Shown here: piece by piece, positions 45,901 through 57,900 of the stretch
Numbering within the stretch: the stretch's first letter is position 1
Layout: every line of letters starts with the position of its first letter
Origin: Apricaphanius iberus
Taxonomy: Eukaryota; Chordata; Actinopteri; Cyprinodontiformes; Aphaniidae
Direction of reading: 5' to 3'
DNA length: 64,000 bases
Assembly (NCBI GenBank): GCA_028564705.1
Contig: JAPXFQ010001945.1
Span: 744,001 to 808,000, forward strand
Notes under the pieces: generated by a model
What the model was told of the DNA's origin: nothing
What the model saw: the letters and a program-made list of their open reading frames with translations, nothing else
The model's database searches: none
Position numbers and translations under genes: made by a program

Positions 45901-48900
45901 AAGACTGTCCTCATACAGAAAAGGACAGGGGCTCTGGTGGCTTGACACACAGGAGCAGCAGAGAGAAAGGGTGTGGGATTCACAAAAGGAGAGTGGGGTC
46001 AGTATGCAGACAACTGAGGGGGCGAGGAGGGTGGGGGTCGTGAGAGAGGGAGGAGGGGGGAAGGGCAGCAACGGTGTCCTCCACTCGTAAAAACAAGGCG
46101 ATGGATCCCACCTCCAGAGCCCACAAGGGTCAGCAGAAGTCAAGCCACCCTAGGTCTGTCCCCTGGATAAGATATTCACTTACTACTTACTGGTTACTGA
46201 GTGACAGGACTAACCTGACCTGCAATCTAGAATAAACAACAACATACGTCCTGAAAGGAATCAAAACCACTTATCAAAATTCAACAGAACCAATTTGACT
46301 GCAGAAACATTCCACTGACCGCCTGCCCACATTCAGTCACAGTCATTTGCTTGTTTCATTTTACATCCATTTTAAATTCAAAACAGCAATTAAATCAATT
46401 TAAAAACCAGCCATATGGATGAACAGAGGCTTGTTCTGTTGACATGGAACACGTACAGAAGAGAAACTGGTGAGAAATGAGGGGGAAACATTTTCAAAGG
46501 AAGAGACGCAATGGTAGGAAATACCTCACATTCCACACGGAGTACAGAAGACAACTTAAGAAAAATAATAATAAATACTTTCTGACCAGAAAACACAAAT
46601 AGATTTCAAGCAAAGGACTTTTTATATTTTACATTTCATATTATTTGTCATCGAATTATAGGAACCCCAAACGTATTTCATTTACTTTTCTAGCTATTTG
46701 AAATAAATCTTTTTCATATTATTATCTGTAATCTTTATTAATATATTTAATACATCTCATACTATAAGAATTGTATGTTTTTTCTGTATTACCTGAATGT
46801 CCTCCAACAGCTCTTGCTTTCGTCGGCGGATATTCTCCAGCTCCTGCTGCTCCGCCGGGGTGAGATCGTCTGGAACTGGATGGAGATAAAAGAAAAGATG
46901 AAAGGTTAGCATCGTTAGGCTTATCTATACACGTCTACCCCTAAAGTATATCCCTCAGGGGTGCATCAGCGAACAAACATCTGATTATACTTTCGAATGT
47001 TTTTCTTCTTCTTTGAAAACCAAAGGTGAATGCAAAGCCTGGGCAAGAAAACTGGTGTGCAGCAGCATAAGATAAAATGTCGGTGCATGAACAGGAGATT
47101 AGTTTATTTACTAAAAACTGTGTTGATGCATCTCCATGATAAATAAACACAAAAAGATAGCAAACTCTCACCCAAACTTGGACTGACGGTACACTCTGAA
47201 GAGCAGAAAGCCTCAGAATTGGACTACATAAAAAGCTTACTGGGCGGTGTTGGAGCACAAACCTGACAGCTCTCAAAGTGCTGCTAGCCTTTCTGTCACA
47301 CTCACAATATGGGCTTATAATTAGCTCGGCCTGTGCCATCAGCTGGGGCCCGAGCAACGTGTCCAGGTTAAAACACAATTTGCTTATGCGTGGGTGCTAC
47401 TTGGAGCAGCATCAGCAGTCCCAATGTACTATCAGCACAGGCCCACCTCCAGGAGCTTCCTTTTACATTTATACAATCAGATATCCCTGTACTTATATAT
47501 CAAGGAAGCCCAAATGTACAACTGAGGATCCAATTGCTGTTGGAAAACAACTGGATCTATGTTTGAGACAAGGGAGGCACCGATGCCGATACTGGTATTG
47601 GGGCCAATACCATTCTAATATATGCATATCGGTATTGGCTAGTTAACCAATACCACAAACAGATACTTAAAAAGTGAAAATTTAGCAATAATTTCCAAGA
47701 ATTGTTTTCTTTTTCACTTCAATATTTAGTTTTGTGTTCATTTGTATAAATACTTTTTATTTTATCTACCTCACCATTGTTTGTTACAACAAGCAGAGAA
47801 GAAAATCAAACTAATCTTCCAAATAATTGCATTTTCCTGTGTCATAGAAGTATTGGCATTGGTATTCCGTACCAGCAAGTATTGAAATTTCCGGGCTATA
47901 AAACGCACCTGATTATAAGCCGCAACAGACTATTTTAGGGAAAAAACACAAATGTGTATGAATACAAGATGCAACCGATTAAAAGCTGCAGGTTTTTTAA
48001 CGTTTAATTATCACATGTAAGGGTTTGCGCAGAGGGGATTGTCGGGAAAGTTATTGGTCTTTGAGGAAACTTTGATTTTATTAACATTTCAATGCGGTGA
48101 AACACGGCCGTCCTCTCTCTGTGTTTAGCCAATCTTCAAGAAAAGCTTCAAGTTCGGGCCATCTGCTTTTATGAACTCTGAAAGCTTTTCTCCTCTCATT
48201 GCATTAAGAGAGTTTTTCAAGCTGGCATCGCCAACGTCTCACCATTGATGCCAACGGTACCTGAACCATCTTTATTTCTTTCTTTAAAAGCCAGATCGAC
48301 TGCCTTAACTTAAAAACGGCATCATATCTCTTTGTTCATTTTTTTCCATAATGAGGGTTTTATATGAAAACTTGTTTTTCGCAAACTGCCTCGCTCTCGT
48401 ACTCTGTCTCTTCAACTTTTGCCTTCATTGCACAAACTTCCTCCTCTCGCTCTCTCTTTTAAAGTCTTCCTTTGGTGAGCGATGTAACCTGTACAATCCA
48501 TATATCAAGGAGGCCCTCTAGTGGCCATTATCTGTAAAAATCCATAAATAAACCACACCGTATTAAAATACGCAATGTTTAAACCACTAGAAAAAATATG
48601 GCGGCTTATAGTCCGGAAATACAGTACTCAGAACAAAGTATTGGTATCTTATTGGTTTGAAAAGAGTGGTCTCGTTGCATCCCTATTTGAGACTCTTATT
48701 TTGACGTAAGACAGGAAGTAGTCTCCTGGCCAATCATCTGGAAACAACTTAAAGGTTTCTATTCAGTATGCGTCTTTTTAAAAACACCTATTGTTATTGT
48801 ATTGTAGTGTATTTTTTTATACCTGGATCATGCTCTCAATATGCAATTTAGGCATTTAGGTATACACTAATGTCACAAGACTATTGCTAAATAAATACTC

Positions 48901-51900
48901 AGAACAGAAATGGAGGGCTTAGTTTTAGAATTTATATTTAATACACAAACAAAACATCTTAAATGTTTTCATTGTTTCCAAAAAAAACAACAACAAAAAA
49001 AACATTCAGGTTAGTTAGAGTTCAATTAAGTGGCCGGATATAATATCAATATTCAGAGTAAATGCAGTACCCTGCTTCATATTTTATCTGTGTTGTCTTT
49101 TGCGGTTGTATTATTTCACACATGTAATATTGCAATTCCATATATCGTGCAGCTCATATTGTGATCATGAATTTCATTATTGTGAGCCTATTTCTCTGAT
49201 TCCTCCAGTGGTCGAGCACAGGCCCTGCCTCCGACCTCTGCTCTTTATTAACGCAGCCGGGGAGCTGAAAGGTTAGAGGTCTGGAGCAGAAGCTTGACCC
49301 TCTGGAACTCTAGAAACATTTAGCATAGTAATGGTCAGAAATTGATAGAAACTTAGTACGCAGAAATAATCAGTACTAGGTGTTGGTTTACTGAATTTAC
49401 AACTTTCCATAACCCCCCCCCAAACATTTAGTCCCTTTTCCATCAATCCATGAAGTTAACTTTTCACCTTTACTGTGATCTGTACAAGGAGGTTCCTTAT
49501 TTTTAATAACAGGAGACATGTGAGCTTGAATACCTTGAGGCAAATACCCATGACATTTACTGGAATGTCTGTTAATGTCTGGCTTAAGAATAATAGACAA
49601 TGGGAGGACAAAACGAAAGCCTTTCAGCTGGCTATTGAGCACGACCAAAAACACAGGCATGTTTTCTTCCTGAGGCGCTGCGTAGCTGACCTTTCACACA
49701 TCATACCTTATGACCCACCGAATCATCCACAAAACTTTCCTCATTCTCAGAGGAAACCAAAGTTAGGTTTGCTTATGTAGAGTACTCAACAGGATGAGTA
49801 AAAACAGACACCAGAACGCAAACCTATGAAAACTGGGGTTTTTTTCTCGTTCCACTAAAACCAAAGTTTCTATCAGATGGGATGAGGATGCTTCAGCACA
49901 ACAATCTCAGAGACGGTTAGTAGAGTTCTGTTTCTGGAAACCTGACTGTGAAGCTATGCAGCGGTGAGGCACGACACAGGGCAACCACAGCATTCTTGAC
50001 TTCGAAAAGAACCAAAAATTGAAAAGAGTGACAGGAGACAAGGGGCAGAAAAGACTATAATTTGGCTCAGAGGAAAAACTGAGAGAAGGGATCATTTGAG
50101 GATCAAATCTGTTCATTCATGTCACTGAAGACGAGAAGGAAGGAGTCAGAAGAGTAAATACCCAATCGGCTTAAAACCATCAACATCATCGGGAAAGGAA
50201 GGACCCTTTCTAGAGTGTGTGTGCCGTAGATGGTCAGACTGGAGAGGTGATTTCCCACAACTCAGCAAATAAGGAGCGTCCCATCCAATTAGGTAAATGC
50301 TGAGAGCACTTATCGACTCTTAGACTGCGAACTTCTGCACTGACTAGGCAAATAGAAACGGCCGTTTCTAAAAAAAAAACCAAGCAAAACTGAGGCTGAG
50401 AAATGAAGAGGACATTGATGGTGTGCATCTTTTTTTGTATCATACAGTAAAACTGTGCATTCGATAGCTGAGGTGAGGCCCAAAGACCAGGAAAATGACA
50501 TCTATGCACAATACCAGGAAGAGTAGGGAAAGGCACAACGATTCCACATTAGCCAAATTTTTCTTGCAATTTTTAATTAGCATAAAGAAAAAACAAAAAG
50601 AAAAAACAGAGTCACCAATTAATTAACCAGACATCGACTTCATCTATTTTTGTCTTTGACGTCATCTGATCTAGTAGAGATCAAAAGGCCATTCCAAGTC
50701 TAAACCAGCACAGTACCGGTTCACATTATTGGCCAAAGTCTTCCCAAGATATGACATAATATCCTAGAAATCCAAAGAAAAGAAAGAAACTCCTAAAGCG
50801 CAGCACTCTCCTTCTCTAAATTTGGCTGTCAACAGGAGCTTTTGTTTTTTCTTTGTGTGTAATTTGTTTACAATGAGGAAAACCGTTTCTCAAATTCAAG
50901 TCATGCAAGCAAACCTGCACAGCCACAGCAGGTTTTGTCTTCAGGAAGTCATTGGGTAAGTGCCTGATTGGCTGTTTTGGCACTTTTTAAAAAGAAGAAG
51001 ACTTATTCAAATTTGCCTCAGCAGAGCACGGAAACTTGATTGCTAATTTCCTCTTACTGGAAGTGACTCAACTCTGATTATAGGAGACAATCTACAATAT
51101 GCATAAACAGCTCCAACACTCAGGTCTCTTGGTTTCAATCAGAGAACATTTGAAATCAAACCCACCATCGTTATACTCCTTATAAGCATACAATAAGTCC
51201 TCAAAAATCAAAAATCAATCTTGTAGTTAAACAAGAGGAGTTTATTGAGTATTTCAGAGACTAATTTTACTGTATAATCAAACTTTTGTCCTGGCTTTCA
51301 TTATTTCAGAGTGCTCTCCAATCCAAATTTATGACTCCAAACAGTCAATACGGTTTTCCCCCAAGAGTAATAACGATTACTCCTTCGGCCTAGCTGCACC
51401 ATCACAGCTCCAAACCGCTTACTACACACACTAAAAGACGAGCGTAACATAATCAAATCGAAAAATTCACAATCATCCTTTTCTTTTAGGTTCTGACCGT
51501 ATGCATGGCCTGATATGTCACATCTTGAGAGCATTTTGAGAGTTCTTAGAGAAGCGGATCCATTTTTAGTGAGGGCTGGGTCAGCAGAGAGGACTGCGGT
51601 GGGTTACATCAAGGGAGATATCAATTATATCTCCGTCTCCCGCAGCGGGAGAAAGCCACTAATACCCATCCTGATTGCCATGCTGCCAGAAGAGGCAGAC
51701 GTCTCATTTCCACCCAGATCACAGAAGAATTCTCCTTGGAAAATGAGAAAATTAGAATTCTGTGTGGAGAGAAGATTTCCCTCCTTCAGCCTCCCACCGC
51801 TCCAGATGTGATCCAAATCAGGGCAAAGGAACCACGCACTTACTATATAATTTCTTATCTTTGCAGCTACCTTAAGTGCACTGAAAAACACGTTTATTAA

Positions 51901-54900
51901 GATGGCCTTGACGAGAGCAATGACCAAATGTACACCACGCCAATTCAAATCTTCTCTGTCCGCCGCATTAATAAAATAGAACCAAGAACATCAGTTTCTT
52001 TTCTCATCTTCTACTGAAGACTCGTAAGGATTTTGTTGTGAAATCTTTATGCATTGACAGAGGCATCATCAAGTGACTGATACCAAGAAGATGTTCTACC
52101 ATGTTTGTCCTTGATTAATTATTGCGCCATATCTTAGCACTGGCAGATCGTGCTGATGCCGACAATTTTCAGGGTGGACGCTGTTGCTGATTGAAGAAAA
52201 TTAAAGCTTTTTAAGTTAGTTTAGAGATTTCCACCAAAGCAGTTTTCCGTACTTTACTAGAACAGCCGCTGCAGCAAGTTATTCGTTCTTTAAAGCATCA
52301 ATTTTCATTCATGTTGTTCGTCTCAAATAAAAAAAATATGTTTTAAAGCGACCGCTCACTAACACATACACACAGTGTGACATCACCTCTGGTCCCAATA
52401 TAAATTATGGATGACTGGAAGACAAGGGGAAATACACCATTACCATAGTTAATAATGAAAAATTGGAATAAATCTGTGGGTCTTTAAAAAATATGCAAAT
52501 TTACCAAGAAATATTTCATTTGTTTTATTTTAAAAAAGGCACCCAGCCCAAGTCTCCAGTCAGTCGAACGACTTTGACTAAACAGATTATAGTGTTCCAA
52601 CAGCAGCAAAAAGCAGTCTATGCTATGATAGGATTTGATCAATTTAGCTCAAAACACATGAAAAGAATCAATAGTTCTTGCTGGCTGATGCACAAACATC
52701 AGCACACAGAGAGAGCCATCAAATAAACACTGATAAGATGTTGTGGGCTTTGCAGCTTTTAGGTGCTTCAGTAAACAAAAACAGATTGGATACTCCATGC
52801 CAGACTGAGTCTAATTATTAAAGCTAATCCCATATATCTCATATATCTCAGCCACACACAGACAATTTCTAACAAAGTAGGAATTTCCGTGTGTAATGTG
52901 GTCAGCCAAAGGAACTTGGTCATCTATGACAACCAGAATCAAAAGCAGGTTGGATCACAAATTGCAAGAAGCATGGAGCTTGTCCTGGCCTGTGGGTAGG
53001 TGTAGCTGAGGTGACGGGGGGACGGCAGGAGAAGGAGCCCTGTGTTAAACCAGGGAGGCGTGGGTCAGTCAGTGGCAGGAGAACACAGAGTGAGTGGGAA
53101 GATCACAGCTCCTTCTTTGTGTCTGGAAACAGTCGCATTACTCTACAAAGCTCCAACACAGGGTTTGAGTTTATGTACTTCTTCAACGTTTGCATTTCAT
53201 TTACTTTTCAATGAGGAAATGTCTCTCAACGGGACTGAAACTCTGGATCCGATTATAAACCCTTACCATTTACGGTTCTACGGAGTTAAAGAGTTATACA
53301 CCTTTAACCCCACTAAACTTCGTAGAGACAAATCAACATCTTCGCTGACAGCAACCTGCTGTCCAGTTATTGGCCCGCAGCACCGGTACTCAATTACCCC
53401 AGGCGTCAAGTGACTAAAGTGCAAACAACAGGCCCAAACACACACCAAGTCGGGCTGGAGGATGACAGGACATTCATACAGACAGGTCATGAAATCTGAG
53501 AAAATTCCCTCAGACAAAACAACAAAAGCGACACTGTGGAGACAGGCTGAGAGAGATGTTTCAGTGCAAACCTGAATGAGATATCCTCCTGTTTCCCTCC
53601 TCCTCCTCGGCTCCTCTTTTTTTCCTTTCTTTTAACTCCTGACGATAAAGGAGTCAGATCCTATTGCACAGACATTCTCATCAAGTGGCAGAGGGAAGGA
53701 GTCCTGCTCCTCCAGACAGCACCAGAGAGAAACTGTTGAGGTTTCTAGAGCCCAGCTATCAGCTCTCACAGTGCGCTCGCAGCACACTGACACAGTCCAT
53801 TTGGGAAGGAGACGCATACCTCCCCTCCCTCTCCACTCACGCCTCGCTGTCACTAACATGAAGGCGCCATCAAGTGGTCGTTCCGCTCACTGCCTCCAAC
53901 CCCCACAGGAAAACGAATGTATGTGCTGAAAAGCTACGTAAGACGGCAACAATAACACAAGATAATAATGGCACTGTGATTTAAGAAGTGTACAAGGCTT
54001 TAAAATAAATCCACACTTTGATTTTAGCAATAAAATCTCCCACTAAAATATTTGGAAAAATCCAACAATGAATTCTTTGGTAGGGAAAAAAAACAACCAC
54101 ATGTTGAGAAATAGTTGTTTTAAATGTCCTAATATTTCAAAGAGTTCCAGATAGGGAAGTTAGAAAACATCAATACACCAATATAGTGATATTCTATGTG
54201 ACAATATTGTGTCAATATCTAAAAACAACGTATCAATTTTTGTTTTATTTTTTAGAATTCGAATGGAACCATTACGGATAACAGTAATTTTTGTTGTAAA
54301 ATTAAAAGTATGTCTGGTTGTTGGTGGCTGTTTTCACCTTCTTTGTTCCAATGGATCAACTAGATCTAGTAATAAACTACAGTTTAACTACAGTTAAATT
54401 CAGTGTTAAAAATCACAGTATATAGTTTCCCTTATACTATCACAACATATTGAATCGTTCCCCTGTATTGTGATATATACAGTTTTACCAGATTGTTGCC
54501 AATACGCATTCCTAGTTCATGGTGTCACACCCTAAAGGTTCCCTAGGACTATAGAAGCATCTCAGATCTTTTACCATATTTAACAAAAGCCACAAGCTTA
54601 TTTTTTTCCATATTTATCATCTGTTTTCACCCATGTGAGTTATTGTCATCTAGGTGTTTCATGACCAAAGCACACTATTCCAGTGGAAAATCCCATTAGG
54701 AGACCTGTTTACGTTTGTGATGGTGGGACAAAAAGGCTGCCGAAAGACAAGTTGGCATGCAGGTTTGGTGATTTACCTTTTTTCCCCCTGAAACTTTAGA
54801 ATTATTCTCTGTTCGTAAAATTGGGGGATTTCAAGCTAGATGTAAATTTTCTTTCAATCAGTTTCTGACTGACAGAGATCAACACTTTTCTGCTTTCCTT

Positions 54901-57900
54901 GAACCAAACGTTGTCTTGTCTCTTCTATTATAAACTATGGCTAAAACATAAAACATGAGCCCTTTGACCCCTAGAAAGTAAAGTAATGACTACTAATTCA
55001 ATGTTAATAGAAAGTCTGATCCATTTAAAAATGTTATGTATGAAAAGTAAAAAAAATGCTTTAGTTACATTTAGCTAAGGGGGTACAAGCGTTCATTTAA
55101 CATTTTATTGGCGAAGTATTTTTTTTTCTCCAATAGTTACATTTGCTTCTTTTTACAGTTTAAGATTTTTATGCTCAAATAAAGTGTTAAATTATTAAAT
55201 TAATTTCACACATCTTTACCAAGGGTGCCAACAAATCTGTCAGAATCTGCAAATAGGCTTAAACAGATAAAGCAGTAGGTCTAAACAACGAATAAATACA
55301 AAAGCATAAACTATTTTTCAAAACTAACACATAAAAATAGCTTATCAGACAAACTAAATTTCATTTTCTCAGTAGACTCTTAGTAAAACCTCTTCTTAGT
55401 GAGTTTCCTTGTAGGCCTTTAATTTCCTGACTGGCCCTATTCTAACTATCACCTCCCACACTGAGCTAAATAACACATTCTGTGTTGGACTCCAGGCTGG
55501 GTGTAAAAATCAGGCCAATGGGAAGGTTTCTGCGGAGAATTAGTGCAATGTTCCCAGGATTCTTTGTCACAGACTGAATTTTTGCAGCATGAGTGATACA
55601 CTCGCCCCGGGCGTGCCTGCAGAACGCAGCAGACGTGAACAGACGAAGGAGCTTGCCTTACACACGTCTGCTTGGAGACGGATGAGTCAAACCGGAGCCC
55701 TCTGCTGAGCTGGCTGAACCATGCCGGCCCACGGTGACAGAGCTTCCTCTGTCTGGTTGTCCGTTATGTCATCCACGTGTTGGATAAGTTGTAGCTCGCA
55801 CTTCAAGTGGTGTTTTTCACCTACTTATGAGAAAGTAACCTCTCACAGCAGGAAATTTCATTGTGAATGACTTTTAAAAACCACAGACCACCAAAAAAAA
55901 AAAATAAATAAAAAAATCAAGATCATCGCTAATGATTAAATACAGTATGCATTTTCACCACAAAAAAACCAAGATCAGTACTTTCAAATTAGATATAAAG
56001 TGAAACAAAAATGATTTTGCATATTTATCCTCACGAGCACTGATCAGACTTCTTATTACGAAAAAATTTCAATTCTAATTTCTGTCTAATTGATTTACTT
56101 CTATTACTTAATTTCATTTTTTTTATTGGTTGCCAAATAAAAGGTATGGAACCAAGCTTCCATTTAGGCTTGATTCAGTATTGTGCTTCATCTTCAAGCC
56201 CTTTTGGCTTCTGATCCCTTTAAAATTTCAAGTAGCAGCTCCCCATCAAAGACCAAAAAAAGGACACACTGAGGCCAACAATTACTGTGTGTAGAAAAAT
56301 GCACCTCAACGCAACCCAGTCACCGATTCAGTGAGGTTGTTGTTTTTGGCCTCATCCCTGTTGAAGTGCAGACATATGTTCCTACCAGATTAAACAAGAA
56401 TGTCATTGAATTTTGTTATTTAAGTGAATTTGGCATATTTATTCAAACTTTGATCATATCAAAGTAAGCAGGATGCTTCGGTTGTAAGAGTTTCGGTTTG
56501 AAGCAACATCAGCAGAAATGGCATTGCCATGGCAACTACATTTAGCAACAAAGATTTGAAATAATAAGTCAAAACAACAAATGAGTAATAAACATTTTTT
56601 AAATAGGATTCCTTATATGGAATTGGCAATAAATATGTATTCTGCATGTTTAATTTATTGTTGAGAAGGTAAATAAATGTGAAACAAAATTATGTTATAG
56701 TTTTTAACTTTTACTGACATTTTAATGCTTTTTAAATAAAGATATATTTTTTATTTTATTTTGCCTGCTTTTTCTATAGAGATCGAAAAGAAAAGTCCAA
56801 AATGTCAGGCAGGGATTTGAGTTCAGCTGACATGTCTGCTCCCCCATTAACCACCAAACCAGCATTTAAACTCGACTGTTCCCATTTCTCTAAAAAAAGA
56901 AACAAAAAAAACAACAACAAAAGAACAGCTAAAAACATATAGATGTATTTTACACCTTTAAGCCACTTTTGATTGTCTTCCTGGCTGCAGAACAGCTTTA
57001 GACATCTTGGCCGACGAAGCTGATGTGAAGGAATGTCAGGACCGGAGGATGGGGCTGGGTGGGAACCAGAGCTGGAGGGTGTATAACGAGGCCTAGGCAC
57101 TGTACGGCTCCATAAGGCTCAACATCCTAAACATGTAGCGGCTTGATGGATACAAGCAATCACACCAGATTCATAGTTATGGACAGTGCACCAGAGCTTT
57201 CTTTGATAATCCCCTGTTTCATTTGTACTGGCTGATTTCGGCGGAGGCCCGCTCTAAATTATCCCTCAAAAGCGGAAGTGCTGCTACTTCCAACAATGCA
57301 CGTCTTTGTCCCCCTGATGCCGTTACTCTTGATTCTTATCAAGGGACGTCCCATTGTCAACATCCTGCTGCCCGTTAAACATACAGATGTCCTACAACCA
57401 GTGATGGGAAAGTTGGAAGGCTGGTTCCGCTATATATGGCTTTCAGTTTGTATCAGTCTTGCCTTTTTCTAGACGTTTTCACCCACGCACAAAATGTCGT
57501 AAGTCATTTCCTGTTGAGCGCATTGTCAACCCCCTAGCATCCTGTTTCTACACTACTTCGTTAATTTTGTGAAGAAATTAAATGTTGAACCTCATTAGAT
57601 GCAGTTTAGAAAAATACATTATTTTTACTTTATGATAAAATTCATGCAGGTGCTAAAAAAGAATGAGCAAAAGAAATAAAACATAAGGCTGCACAACCAC
57701 CACAAAGCATCCACATAGGCTAGGTAATAGAACCAATTATTTTATGAGTGTTCTAAATGTAACTATTCAGATGTAAAATAATCTTTTTAGATGGAAAGAA
57801 TCTGTGTTTTACCTGAAATCATTTGGAAAACAAAAAAATATCCCATCAACAGAGAGATAAAACACATTTTTATGCAAGAATGTGCAAATGTATAGCTTCA

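Larger units (their letters stand above)
47570..48686. mobile_element. hAT-type element with 8-bp target duplication TTTGAGAC
   Basis: The left end AGGGAGGCACCGAT and the inverted right end AGGGATGCAACGAG are terminal inverted repeats. TTTGAGAC lies directly before (47562-47569) and directly after (48687-48694) the element, a perfect hAT-type duplication. GGTATTGG-like subterminal repeats occur on both sides. A second element (47882-48623) is inserted inside. Confidence 0.85.

Noticed and set aside
45745..46143. 132-codon minus-strand frame in cyth1 intron 2
   Set aside because: Pro/Ser/Leu-rich by base composition, no domain, overlaps a plus-strand frame, and no splice pattern links it to cyth1.
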